Positions 32,563-43,613 are shown, counted from the first letter of the stretch. The stretch is DNA of 64,000 bases from Tolypeutes matacus (GCA_026826555.1 JAKSZT010054335.1:7659557-7723556); one strand, 5' to 3'. The notes: generated from the sequence alone by a model not told the origin. Numbers and translations: made by a program.

Positions 32563-33100
32563 ATATTTATACTTTGAGAAGCCCCCCAGGCTGCTGTGGG
32601 GTGGATGGAACAGGGGAAGACCCTGGACAAGGGGAGAGTAGTTAAGAGCACTGCAAGACTCTGAGGAAGGGAGTCAGATGCTTGGTGCAGGATGGTTCAC
32701 TGGAGATGGTGGAAGTGGCCTTCCTCTTCACTCTAGGTGTCTGGGAGTGGAGGCAATAGCTGGTATAGTAATTTATTTACTTTCATAAATAAATAGCTTG
32801 TATAGTATTTATCTATTTTCAGCTCTGAATCACCAGTGCTCACCACCATGGCTTAGTCATACAAGTTCTCAGAAAACATTTGTAAAAAAAAGGATGGACT
32901 ATTAGAAAAGGAAGGAGATGTATTTATCCCTTCATTTTGTCTAGTAGGGCCCTTAGTTATCAAAGGCCCTTACGTGGTCTCTAATCTTCCCGTCTTCTGG
33001 AGCTTTCCACATGATATAAAAATCATTCAATAAAACCCTCACTTTTAAAAAACAATTCAGATTTATTTAGATAAAATTTATTTAATAAATCCACACTTTT
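32563..33100. other. family C tail and L1M antisense start
   Basis: 32563-32760 continues the family C repeat (CTGCTGTGGGGTGGATGG..., AGATGGTGGAAGTGGCCTTCC). 33040-33100 is antisense L1M 3' sequence (CAATTCAGATTTATTTAGATAAAATTTA) that resumes at 33312. Confidence 0.45.
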
Positions 33101-33311
33101 AGGTATACAGTAGGATGGATATTGAAAGTGCATGTCACCAAATATAAGCTATAAACTATAGATAGAAGTAATATTATGACGATGTTCTTTAATCATTTTA
33201 ACAAATGTGCCACCACAATGTAAGGTGTTGGTTGTGGGTGATGTACGGGAACCCTCTGCAGTATGCACGATTGTTTTGTTAATTCAGAACTTCTCAAAAA
33301 AGGTATACAGT
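33101..33311 (+). mobile_element. 5'-truncated L1-type 3' end with perfect 11-bp TSD
   Basis: AGGTATACAGT occurs at 33101-33111 and again at 33301-33311. The 189 bases between them end in AAAAAA and contain ACTATAGATAGAAGTAATATTATGACGATG...CACCACAATGTAAGGTGTTGGTTGTGGGTGATGTACGGGAACCC, the same 3' UTR sequence as in the tail of the composite elements at 45998 and 55785 and in 46987-47530. It interrupts an antisense L1M. Clean product of target-primed reverse transcription. Confidence 0.93.
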
Positions 33312-33672
33312 TATGCAACCAGCACACAGTCATGATTTGGACAGTTCTCTCACCCCACTGTGTCCTCTACAGTCAACACCCCCATTCCCTAAGCCCTGGA
33401 AACCACTGATTTGGTCTCCTTTCTTAGTTTGCCTTTTCCGGAATGTCATATAACTGGAACCATATAGTATGTAGCCTTTTGAGTCTGGCTTCTCCCACTA
33501 GCACAGTGAATGCATTTACAATCCATCCATGTTGTGGCATGTATCAGTAGTTTTTTTTCCCTTTTTACTTACTAAGTAGTATCCATTGTATTGATATGCC
33601 ACAATTTGTCTATTTATGAGTTGATAAACATTTGAGTGATTTCCAGTTTTGGGTAATTATGAATAAGGTCGT
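33312..33672 (-). repeat. L1M 3' UTR, antisense
   Basis: CAGAACTTCTC-flanked insert aside, TATGCAACCAGCACACAGTCATG..., GGAATGTCATATAACTGGAACCATATAGTATGTAGCC, CCATCCATGTTGTGGCATGTATCAGTAG and TTTCCAGTTTTGGGTAATTATGAATAAGG are the standard antisense L1M sequence. Confidence 0.85.
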
Positions 33673-33674
33673 GT

Positions 33675-34130
33675 ATTACTTTCCTATTCCTGCCATAACA
33701 AAATCACCACAATCTTAGTCATTTAAAACAACACAAATTTATTATTTTATAGTTATATAGGTCAGATGTTTGGTACAGGTCTCACTGGACTAAAATCAAG
33801 TCATTGGTAGACTGTGTTTCTCTGTGAAGGCTCTAGTGGAAAACCTCTTTCCTGCACATTCATGTTGTTGGCAGAAATTGTTTCCTTGTGGCTGTAGGGC
33901 TGAGATAACCCATTTCCTTTCTGGCTGTTAGCTGAGCGCCACTCCTAGCTCATGCCATCTTATTCTATCTTCAAAGCCATCAAGAACTCATAGATTTCCT
34001 CCCATGCTTCTTCCATCTTTTCCAGTAATCCTTGTGCACATATTAGAAGCATATATATCTGGCCCAGTCTGTCTGGTGATGGTGATGGCCTACAGGACTC
34101 ACCATCCCAGAACTTGCCCTGTGTGTAGAA
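33675..34130 (-). mobile_element. MaLR/ERVL-type LTR, antisense
   Basis: The minus-strand end reads ...AATAATAAATTTGTGTTGTTTTAAATGACTAAGATTGTGGTGATTTTGTTATGGCAGGAATAGGAAAGTAATACA. This terminus and the AATAAA position fit MaLR/ERVL LTRs. It lies directly after the L1M remnant. Confidence 0.6.
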
Positions 34131-34208
34131 GGTGACTCCCAAACTCTCTGACAGTACTCTGTGGTAGAGCAGTCAAGTCATGCTGCCCGAGGCAGGGGAT
34201 TGCTGGTG

Positions 34209-34244
34209 ATTGGACATACAATGCAGTGCCCAGGACAATGAGGT

Positions 34245-34293
<49 letters not shown>

Positions 34294-34303
34294 GATAGAT
34301 AGA
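34209..34303. repeat. GATA array 1 with 35-nt flank
   Basis: Unique flank ATTGGACATACAATGCAGTG... (34209-34243) followed by (GATA)n with one GATG interruption to 34303. The 35-nt flank is identical to 35500-35534. Immediately after the array comes ATGGCAAATGTGGTAAAATATTA, also found at 36173. Confidence 0.95.
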
Positions 34304-35499
34304 AATGGCAAATGTGGTAAAATATTAAAATTGGTGAAAAACATGGGTGAAGAACTAAAGGAAATCAGGAAAATGAAAGATGAACACACAAAAAATATCA
34401 GTAGTGATATGGAAACTATGGAAAGGAACAAAACGTAGCTGAAGACCACATTACCAGGAATTAGAAAGTCCCTAAAGTGTTCAACAGCACATTGGAGTTG
34501 GCAGAAGAAAGAATCAGAGAAATTGAAGATAAGACAATTGAAATCATTTAGTCTGAGGAGCAGAAAGAAGAAAGAATGAAGAAAAGTAAACAGAGCCTGA
34601 AGAAACTGTAGGATACATCAAGCATACCAATATATGTATTGTCGGATTCCCAAAAGAAGAAAACAGAGAAAGAAATAATGGCTGAAAAACACCCAAATTT
34701 AATGAAAGGCATGAACATACACATTCAAGATGCTCAAGGAATTCCAAATAGGATAACCCCAAATAGACCTATACCTGAGTATATTTTAATCAAACTGCCA
34801 AAATTAAAGAGAGATTTGGAAAGCAACAAGAAGGAAACAACATGTCGTATACAAGAGAGCCTCAATAAGATTAAGTGCCAATATCTCATCGGAAACCGTG
34901 GAGGCAAGAAGCCACGGAGATGACAATAATTAAAATACTAAAAGCAAAAAATTGCCAACCAGTAATTCTTTATCTGGCAAAACTCTTTTATATATGAGGG
35001 AGAGATTAAGCCATTCCCAGATAAACGAAAGTTGAGGGACTTCATCGTCACTAGGCCAACCCTACAAGAGATGTTAGAGAAAGTTCTGCAGATTGGAAGG
35101 AAAAGGTAATAGACAATAGATTGAAGCCATGAAGAAATAGAAATAAAGATCTCTGATAAGGGTAGTGCCACTGGGTAAATATAAATGCCAGTACTATTGA
35201 ATTTTTGGTTTGTAGCTTCACTATTTACTTCCTACAGGATCTAAAAGTCAAGTGCATAAAATAGAATGATACATCAGGAGTCTGGGACTCACTATTTAAA
35301 CATAATTTGTGACAAGCACTGCATAAAGCTTGGGGAATGGGAGGGTAGGGGAACATTGCTTATACTGTTGAAGTTAAGTTGGTATCAAGACAAAGGATAT
35401 TGTTATAGTATTAGAATTTCAAATTTAAGCCCCATTGTAACTACAAAGAAAATATCGGAGAATATGCAAACTCATAGAACAGAAATTAGAGTACAGGTC
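34304..35499 (+). pseudogene. HAL1/L1M ORF1 and 3' UTR remnant
   Basis: Sense-strand ORF1-type sequence with coiled-coil-like charged segments (AGAATCAGAGAAATTGAAGATAAG) and the C-terminal region GCCAATATCTCATCGGAAACC...ATTCTTTATCTGGCAAAACTC...CCAGATAAACGAAAGTTGAGGGA. Part of it is still open (34639-34923, 94 codons). Stops at 34435 and elsewhere break the protein. The 3' part (35150-35480) is the half-L1 type tail with ATTTTTGGTTTGTAGCTTCAC. No reverse transcriptase follows, which suits HAL1. Confidence 0.75.
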
Positions 35500-35590
35500 A
35501 TTGGACATACAATGCAGTGCCCAGGACAATGAGGATAGATAGATAGATAGATGATAGATAGATAGATAGATAGATGATAGATAGATAGAT

Positions 35591-35625
<35 letters not shown>

Positions 35626-35636
35626 GATAGATAGAT

Positions 35637-35685
<49 letters not shown>

Positions 35686-35689
35686 CGCA
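35500..35689. repeat. GATA array 2 with identical 35-nt flank
   Basis: Flank 35500-35534 equals 34209-34243, then about 150 bp of GATA with several GATG interruptions. It is inserted in L1M 3' UTR sequence: left side CATAGAACAGAAATTAGAGTACAGG, right side GCAGGGGCTAGGGGCAGGGGGGAG continue one another in old L1s. Confidence 0.9.
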
Positions 35690-36291
35690 GGGGCTAGGGG
35701 CAGGGGGGAGTTGAAGCATGATGGCTTAGGGTTTCTGTTTGGGAAGACGGGAAATTTCAGTAATGGGAGGTGGTGAGGGTCCTGCAACATGGTGAATGCA
35801 ATTAGGCCCTTTGAATGGTCTGCTTGGGAGCAGCTGAGACGAGAAAGTTTAGGTTGTATCTGTGTCCCCGCAGTTAAAAGAAAGAGCAGCTAAAGAGACA
35901 ATGACAACCAAATGCATGATTCTGGATGGAATCTACCAAAAGAGGGGAAATGGGTCAAAGGGGCATTTCAGATTGGGCTGCAAGCTTTAAACGTCTTGAA
36001 CTTGGTGACTGCACTTAAGGTGGTTACATAAGAGAATGTCCTTGTTCTCAGGAAAAGTGCGAGGCGACATCAGGTGCTCGGGGAGCATGACGCATGCAGC
36101 CTGCACTCAAGTGCTCAGAAAACAGATTGACGGATGGACGGATGGACGGATGCATAGATAGTAGAATGATATGGCAAATGTGGTAAAATATTAACATTGG
36201 TGGGTATTTGGGGGGGGATGTTGGAGTTCTTTGTATGAGGAATGGTATAATTTTTGTAACTGTCCTATAAGTTTGAAAGTATTTCAAAATA

Positions 36292-36323
<32 letters not shown>
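35690..36323 (+). repeat. L1M 3' UTR with poly(A)
   Basis: GTTTCTGTTTGGGAAGACGGG, CAACATGGTGAATGCAATTAGG, AAGAGAATGTCCTTGTTCTCAGG, ATGGCAAATGTGGTAAAATATTAAC and TATTTCAAAATAAAAAGT plus a 25-base A run (36299-36323). A degenerate GGAT/GGAC tetranucleotide run lies at 36128-36160. Confidence 0.85.
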
Positions 36324-36600
36324 GAGCATCCATTTATATGAAGTTCAAGAACAGACCAAAATTCAGTGTGGCGACAGTTTGCCTCCGTGGGAGTGGGATG
36401 TAGGGATTGAGTGGGAGGGAATGAGGGAGCTTTCTGGGCTGATGGAGTTATACACATTTCAAAAATAATCGGACTCTACATGTAATATTTGTGCATTTTA
36501 TTATTATAGATTAAAACTCAATTTAAACAATAAAAATTGGAAAAAAATTTAAATAGAAAACAAACCTAGAAGTAATTACCAGATCATGCAGATTTTAAAA
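36324..36600 (+). repeat. second L1M 3' end
   Basis: GAGGGAATGAGGGAGCTTTCTGGGCTGATGGAGTTATACACATTTC...GCATTTTATTATTATAGATTAAAACTCAATTTAAACAATAAA is another old L1 terminus, directly behind the poly(A) of the first. Confidence 0.75.
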
Positions 36601-36609
36601 ATGTTTAAA

Positions 36610-37005
36610 AAACATTTTTTAAAAATGCAAAAATATGTGGATGAGCCAAGTCCGCGTATCCTAAGTTTATGGAAGGAAGAGCTCTCTTTCAGGACTTCAG
36701 GTAGTAAAGCATACAAGTGACTCAGCCACAAAGAGCCGGGGCAGACGCACACATCAGTACATTCTGTGAAAGGTTAGTTAGTGTTCTGGAGTACAACGAC
36801 ATCGAGTCAGCAGCGTTTGACTCAGCCTTTCACGTATTTCCAGCAACATACCACATTCCCGTCAATGCCCAAACCAGACGGACCACCAGGATCAAGCAGC
36901 TGCTTCTCCACTTTGAAAGCCTAGTCACACTGCCGCATCTGCGCCTGGATGGGGCAGAGCTGCCATGCTGAAGGAAGTCAGGAAACACGTGTTCCTTCCC
37001 GGTGT
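36610..37005 (+). other. unassigned DNA with an 84-codon frame
   Basis: Frame 36717-36971 shows no domain that I recognise (segment CERLVSVLEYNDIESAAFDS is acidic and helical-looking). The sequence is not obviously repetitive. I do not call a gene. Confidence 0.2.
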
Positions 37006-37009
37006 TACT

Positions 37010-37305
37010 GGATTTTGTCCAGGTTCTTGACTATGCTGCAGAAATGAATTTCAAGAGCACATCAGGTTAGTTAGGCCAGTAATTTATTAAGGTAGTGAGG
37101 GAGGAGAAGTGGGAGAAAATTACAGATCATGGGTCCCAGAGAGAGGAAGGGGCTGAGGAGTGATGAAGAGGGCTGGTTTAGAGACGACAGTTTCCCATTC
37201 TAGATGATAGATGCCCAGGTTTTACCTGCGTGTTGGTCCATGTGGGGACAGGCGAGAGCAGGCGCAGAAGCCAAGAGGAACGAGAGGTTTGACCTACCCT
37301 GGGGC
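37010..37305 (-). mobile_element. ERV LTR family D, copy 1 (3' part)
   Basis: Minus-strand LTR: polyadenylation signal region (CCTTAATAAATTACTGGCC on the minus strand) and the end ...GTCAAGAACCTGGACAAAATCC. More than 200 bp are nearly identical to 39085-39355. At about 37305 the match to the sister LTR breaks and family B LTR sequence takes over. Confidence 0.85.
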
Positions 37306-37309
37306 CTTC

Positions 37310-37590
37310 TCTCCTTCCTCACCACCAAGCTTCTCTGTCTGCTCGCCTCCCTGGGCTCCAGCATCAAAACTCCAACATCAGAACTACCCCAACTCTGTCC
37401 TTTGCCATTTTTTAAATCTTTGAGACCCCACCCACCAAGGGGTGGGGCTCAATGCCCTACTGACGTGGCCCAGCCAATGCCCTAATCATGACTTAATCAT
37501 GCCCAGAGGAACAGACCAGTTTACAAGCATGATCCAGTATCGATTTTCAGAATTGATAACTATATCAAACTGCCAGACTGCCAACAGGTC
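37310..37590 (-). mobile_element. family B LTR fragment
   Basis: Minus strand begins with TGGCAGTTTGATATAGTTATCAATTCTG, then GTAAACTGGTCTGTTCCTCTGGGC, matching the start of the 674-bp element at 23799-24472. It interrupts the family D LTR. Confidence 0.65.
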
Positions 37591-37599
37591 TTACACAGA

Positions 37600-39082
37600 G
37601 GCTGCTCTCAGCTATCCTGTGGCCATGTAGGCCAGCAGCAGGGAGGATTTAAGACCCTCCGGTGGGGGCCATGCCCATTATTCTAGGAAGACTGAAGAAG
37701 TGGTTTTTAGCTGACTGACCTGGCGTTCCAGGCCAAGTCTGACTGAAATGTTTGCCACTCCAGATAATTTGGAGCTGATGCTCTGGTCCTGAGAACTCAA
37801 TCCAGAGCCTTGCTCACAGGCGTCCCTGTGGCCGACCTAGGTCTTGAGAGAGGCCTGAAAACTCTGAACTTCAGACCGAAGCACCCCAGCCGGATTGGTG
37901 GGAGACGTGAGCAGTTGCCCAAACCGGAGCGTCTGAGATGAGTCTCAGGGGATGTGTGGCTGCCCTCTGAATGGAAGGGCCCAAGGAATTTCTTGGGGCC
38001 ATTCAGAGTTTACTGCTCTGCTTTCCGGACCCCTGCATTCCAGGGCCCGAGACTGACTGCACTGTTACCCAAAGTAAAGCTCCCGAGATAAATCTCAGGG
38101 AACGTTTGGCTGCTCTCTGACTCAGCGCGCCCAAGACTTCTCGGGTGTTGGGGAATACTCGGAGTTACTTCTCTGGTTCCCGCCACCCCAAGAATCAGAG
38201 ACCCTGCGACCAGGCATTTCCGGGGCCATTCTGGACTTGGGAGACAGACCGAATAGATCTCGGGGTTAAACAGATTTCGGACTGAATCTCCCAAGCCAAA
38301 GATTGCTCCTTCCTGGAGAAGGGGCAAAAAGCTTCTCCCTACTTTTACTGAGGTCTGAAAAGCCATTCTGGTCTTAAGACTAACTCTTTGGTAGTTTCCC
38401 AGTTAGAACAGCCATCAAAAGACCATTAAGTGATTAGAGATGAATTGTTCTAGCTAACAGACCGTGGGGCCCTGAGGCAATAACTTCCTCACTAGCAAAT
38501 GCATTTTCAGTATTACAGTTTTCAAGACATTCCAAAGCATTTTAACACAAACCTGTAATGAGAAATTCAGTGGTGGGAAGTAGGAAGAGAAAATTAGGAG
38601 AGGAGCCCCCTGGGGAAGGGAACTCCCACAGCATCCATCCTGGCCCTGCTTGCCGCCTTCCCACCCTGTCCCAGACCAGGTAGCTGGGTGTGGTCAATAG
38701 GAAGGCGGCTCGCAAAGGCCTGGACCTGCTGAGAGGTGCAAGCCCGCAGCTCTGAGTCACTGCCCCGCTGCGGAGGAGAGAGGGCAGGAGAAGGTAATGG
38801 CCTGAGGGCAAAGACCCCGGCTGGGGCACCTCTGTCTTGGCAGGGCCCTGCTTTGAGCCCCTGCGCTGTGCCCCAGCCCTCCCGGCCGGCGTCACACAAG
38901 CCTGGGTGCGCTGCACGGAAACAGAGTTCCTGTGCCCCGGCCTCTTCCCTCCTGGGATGACATCCCGTAGGGGTGCATAGGTGAACCCCTTGAAAATGGA
39001 GAAGCAAAGGAGGCGTTAAGCGGGCTGCAGGCCATCGCTTCCCTCACCAATAACCTCCTGGCTGGCAGCGCCAAACATGCCA
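37600..39082 (-). pseudogene. internal remnant of family D provirus
   Basis: Lies between two family D LTRs, both on the minus strand. 38380-38600 matches 63810-63990 (GCAAATGCATTTTCAG, GAAATTCAGTGGTGGGAAGTAGG), so it is proviral internal sequence. After the 39085 LTR end the minus strand continues GTTTGGCGCTGCCAGCCAGGAGG, a possible primer-binding region with TGGCGC. Only 1.5 kb of internal sequence is left and no gag, pol or env frame is recognisable. Between 37930 and 38215 there is an imperfect direct duplication. Confidence 0.6.
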
Positions 39083-39084
39083 CC

Positions 39085-39645
39085 AGATTTTGTCTAGGTT
39101 TTTTGACGATGACGCAGAAATTAATTTCAGGAGCATGTCGGGTTAGGCCAGTAATTTATTAAGCTAGTGAGGGAGGAGAAATGGGAGAAAATAACAGATC
39201 ATGGGCCCCAGAGAGAGGAAGGGGCTGAGGAGTGATGAAGAGGGCTGGTTTATAGTTTCCCATTCGAGATGATAAATGCCCAGGTTTTACCTGCGCGTTG
39301 GTCCACGCGGGGACGGGCGAGAGCAGGCGCAGAAGCCACGCGGAACTGGGAGGTTTGACCTTTGCGCTTGCTTTTTAAGCCATTAATTATTCAGCCCCTT
39401 TGCCAATGGCGTGGGAGGAGTTCCAGCTGTTTGCTGTTTTGATTGTTTGCCCCACTCATCAATCCCCCTGGAGAATATCCGGGGCTTCTCCTGGGAATCT
39501 CATTCTGGGTGGCAGAAATCTTGCGAGGGTCTTCCAGCAGCCATCCTGGGGGTATCGATGTCCACGTGGACTTGTTGCCAGGTTCCAGATGCACCTATTG
39601 ACTCCCTATTTTACTAGTCGGCTTCACCAGGGCCCCAGGAGCGCC
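39085..39645 (-). mobile_element. ERV LTR family D, copy 2
   Basis: Minus-strand LTR of about 560 bp. TATA-like GAATAATTAATGG lies near 39385 and AATAAATTACTGGCC near 39150. Homologous to 37010-37305 and 59390-59975. Position to the right of the internal remnant makes it the 5' LTR of the minus-strand provirus. Confidence 0.85.
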
Positions 39646-39649
39646 AACA

Positions 39650-42200
39650 ACTGGAAAACAGGGAATCACTCTTCCATGGCTTGTTGAGGTGTGCAGAGCC
39701 CCGCCCTCATTCTCCATCACACCCCTTTGGGATTCTCTTTATAAATCCTTCAGAACTGCAGGTTCTTCCCCTTCTCATCCCCGACCCCTACCCCACCCTC
39801 ACTTCCAAAAAGGGAAAGGAGTCCAGGGATGGTGGTCAAAGTGGAGACCCGTCGAAAGATGCCTGGTATCCGTGAGTGTTCGAGAGGGTTTCCTTTCCAG
39901 CACTGCGCTCCAGCTGTTGAGGATGCCATGGTACCTGGGTGGGAGAGAGCAAAAGGACCCACCTTCAGGCTAGGGAGCTCACCTGTGGATGATGACCTGC
40001 TGGGCCTGGCGTCCACCAGTCTCGAAGCTTGGAAGGGAAGGTCCCAATGGCTAAGTGGCTGGAGGTGGTTCCCGAGAATTCCCCTCTACCACTCCCATCA
40101 CAGCTTTAGAAACACTGAGGCTAGATGGAGCTTTTCTCATTCAAAGTTAATCACCTGGTTTTGGTATTTCAGTGTAAGTTTAGGGATTTGAAATGGGAGG
40201 GGGAGGCAAAACCATGTATTCAATCTGCCATCTTCATGCAAACTTCGCTTCCCTTAAAATAATATTTGTAGCATATTTTGTGCAAGCTATTTTTGAGTTT
40301 GCTTATAAATAGAAAGGAAAAACTTTTAATTTAACTGGATGGTTTTGTAATATAGTTGAAAAAGCCAAAATCTGTATATCATGACAATGTTTTGCTTTCA
40401 GGCTACCAGCTTTGGGCATTCTGCCTTCATGCTGCACGTCAGCAAACTCGGCCATGCACAGTGCTGACCCCCAGGGGCCGGCTCGGTGCCTGAGGAAGGG
40501 CGCAGGCCCCTCTGGTTTCTCTCCATGTAGGTTGCTGCCTCCTGCCTTTAAGAACCATTGAGTGGGTCTTTCTTTGGACCAAAAAGCTTTCAAGAATGAC
40601 TAAGCTTTCTGTGTATTGTCATCTGTTTAGAGAGAACCGTCTGTCTATATTTCAGTTTTGCACAATTGCAATTACTTTGAGACGCTTCCTAAGCCCCCGG
40701 GCTGGTATTTTTAGGGTCCTGACGGCCATCCCCTCCTTGAAAGCAGCTCAGATGGGGCTGGACTGGGAGGCATGAATGGAGAGCAGGGGCCAGGCCAGCT
40801 CTGGGTCCTACCAAGAGCAAGCAGGGAGCCCACCCTGCGCCCGGGCTTCCCCAGGAGGGGGACACAGAGGTCAGCGGGCAGGGGCCTAACTCCACGGCGC
40901 TCTGGGTCACAGTGTGGAGCCAGACACGGAAGTCGTGGTCACATACCTCAAGGCTACTGCAGAGCCGTGGCTGCAGAGAGGGGGCAGCCAACCAAAGTCC
41001 CCGGGATCCTGCGGAAAGGCCCCGGAAGGAAGACGCCGCCCCCTCCCCAGTGTTCCCTGCTCCAAGCCCATGATCAGCTTCTTGTATTAGACGCTATTGA
41101 CGCCACGGCCCGTCGACCTGGCAGGTAGCCCCCCACCCAGGCGCTGTGGGGGTCAGACAACGCCCCCCGTGGTCTCCTGGAACGCCTGGGCTGTTAAGCA
41201 CTTCCAGCCAGTGAATGACTGCCCAGAGCACAAAAGCCTGGCCCCTTGCCTCAGCGAGGAAACCCCTCAACTCATGCCCCGGAGCTCCCCAGGAGATCAG
41301 CCGCCCCTGGCTGAGCCCAGCTTCCTCCCTGCCCCGCCTGTGCCCTCACTCCTCGGACCCAGGCTATTCCCTACAGCACGTGCACAGCAGTGGCCTCGGG
41401 GTCTGCTCTCAGGGGATCTGCTGAGACAGATCCCCTGAGATCTCAGCTTGTTGTTTGTATGGCTCTCAAACAGAAAAACAATTTTATCATGGCCATCTCG
41501 GCCTCAGCTCAGTGGGGAAAGCCTGCAGGGAGAGAAGCTCCGGGAGGGAAATTTCACAAACGGAAGGGCAGCCTCCGTGAGTCTTGGAGCCTTTCAAGAA
41601 GGTAAACGGGAAATTTCTTAGCAGTGAGGCTTTCTTAGAAGTTAAATGGAAAATTGATTAACGCCAAATGTGCAATCCCTTAGGTTCTTGAGGTTTTGAA
41701 ATTCACCCGCCTAGCAGTGAAAAGTGCTGGAGGAGATGGAGAGTGTGATCTCTTTATGTTCAGTACCCTTGGTCACCATGGGCCTGGGAGGCCAGCCCTG
41801 AATTCCACATCGGCCCGAGCCCTCCTTTCCCGGTGGCCGAGGTCTGCCCTGGGAATCGTGGAGAAGGGGAGCGGTGCTTTGCTAGGTACAGCTCCCCAGG
41901 CAGGCGACAGCCAGAGCTGAGCCCATTTGGGAGAGGGAGGCTTTGTCCAGAAGAGCTTCCAGTTTCTGAGCACAGGCCCTGGAGGAGGGCCCTTCGATGT
42001 TATCCTGGGTGGATTTTCGTATGCATTAGCAGTCCTTCATTAAGAAGAGTAGACCAATTAACGTTGCCTTGGTTAAAGAGGTGACGTTAGCTCTGGACTC
42101 TTGTGTCTTGCTTCTGGGCAGCAGGCAAGGGTTTGGAGCAGACTCACGCGGTGCTGGACACAGGCCGGATGTGCTTCCCAGTGAGGCCTGACCAGCTGTG
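39650..42200. other. intergenic DNA, GC-rich from 40680
   Basis: 40680-41440 is GC-rich with chance frames on both strands. CAATCTGCCATCTTCATGCAAAC at 40218 may be a trace of an L1 end. CTGAGACAGATCCCCTGAGATCTCAG near 41422-41447 is a local imperfect palindrome. No gene identified. Confidence 0.35.
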
Positions 42201-42212
42201 CAGAGCGAGGCA

Positions 42213-42322
42213 AGCAGAGCACAGAGTTTAAGGGCAAGGGCTGGCTTGGCGGCCCCAAGCCTCGGTTTACTCATGTGTAAAGTGGAAATGACTGTGGCAC
42301 CAACCTCAGAGCTGTGCTAAGT
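42213..42322 (+). repeat. MIR SINE, internally deleted
   Basis: AGAGTTTAAGGGCAAGGGCTGG..CCTCGGTTTACTCATGTGTAAAGTGGAAATGACTGTGGCACCAACCTCAGAGCTGTGCTAAG follows the MIR 3' half. Confidence 0.6.
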
Positions 42323-42515
42323 CAACGGTTCCCAAAGGGAGGCGCAGAGCGGCAGCGGCAGACCACTTGGGGGCTGTCAGAGACGCAGAGTCTCTGGTCC
42401 CACCTCAGACAGCCTGAATCCTCATCTGGGGAGTGAGGCCCAGAAATCTGTTTTATCAGGCCTTTAAGGGGATTCTGATGCACCCCAACGTTGTCAGCAA
42501 CGGCTCTTAGCTCTG
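42322..42515 (-). mobile_element. MER5A-like element, antisense
   Basis: CGGTTCCCAAAGGGAGGCGC...ACCACTTGGGGGCTGTCAGAGACGCAGAGTCTCTGGTCCCACCTCAGAC...AGAAATCTGTTTTATCAGGCC...GATTCTGATGCACCCCAACG aligns with MER5A read from its right end. Confidence 0.65.
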
Positions 42516-42944
42516 GTTGTCATTACAACCCCCTCGTGACTTTCTGAAATACATGACGCTGTGTTCTAACCCGAGCACGGTCTAACGTCCAGCAGGCTCA
42601 GGGGTGTCGCCCCTAAGTGAAGAGGATGCCAGCCCGTGGGCCGGCAGTGGGAGCCTGGGCACCGTCTGCCCCGTTCCCTTCCTCTTCTTGAGTTCCACGG
42701 CAAGTGCTCCCGTCACCTCGGAGCGTTTCGTCCTGGCCTCCCCTTTTCCTGATGCCATGCCAACATGGACCACGTAGCAGCCTCAGGAGCCCTTGACCCT
42801 CTGCTCTTCAAAGCTTAACCAAGACCACTTCTTAGGAGCCAGAGTCCGCCTGTGATCCCCTCTGCGCCCTACCCTTGCCCATCTCATCCCTTTAGCACGA
42901 AATACTCTCACAAGCAACAGGCACTTCCAGCAGGAGAGGAGTGG

Positions 42945-43510
42945 GGGTGACGCTCCTGGGTCCCATTGTGCCAGTCAGCCAATGGGGGCTGCTGCAGAGC
43001 GCCAGAAAGCGTCTGTAAAGGCTGTTTATCTGGGGTAAAAGCCCTAAAGAGTCCAACTCAAGGCACCATAAGAGCTGCTTTCTCACCAAAGTCAGCTGCC
43101 ACGTGCTGAAGCAAGATGGCGGGCGACCTCTGCCTGGTCTCTCCTTTCTTCTTCCTGTTAAGGCTCCGTGGGCCCAGCTTCTTCCAGTCTCAGCAGTGGG
43201 CTGGCACGGGGCTGGCTCTCGGGGCTTCCTGTATCTGCCTGGCATGGGGCTTGTTTCTTTCCAGGCTTGCTCAGCTGCTCCACTGCCAGCTATCAGGCAA
43301 ATGGCTCATCTCTCCCCAGGGCTCCAGGATCAAACCTGATGAAGTTCTCTCTCTCCTTCTTGTGTCTTCTGGAGTGAGTGCCTGTTTATATCAGCCCGCC
43401 AAGGGACTTAACCGAGTCACACCTTACTGACATGGTTGAACCAAAACCCTAATCTTAACAGGCAATTTAATCAAAGACATCAGAAGACTCCACCGAACAT
43501 CCTCCCTTCT
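42945..43510 (-). mobile_element. family B LTR, second full-length-like copy
   Basis: Collinear with 23799-24472: shared blocks TCAGCCAA.GGG, AAAGAGTCCAACTCAAGGCACC, GCTGCCACGTG, TGGGCCCAGC, TATCAGGCAAATGGCTC, GATCAAACCTGATG and GTTTATATCAG. 42520-42940 to its left shows no assignable feature. Confidence 0.7.
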
Positions 43511-43613
43511 CAAAAGCCATATCTTGAGGTGGGATAACTCTGTGCATGCTACACCGATTTCCAGAGCTCCCAAGTGAATTTCAGTCACCTGCTTGTGAGC
43601 AAATGCTTTATGG

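Noticed and set aside
35425..35790. Minus frames with (YLSI)n runs
   Set aside because: They translate the GATA array.
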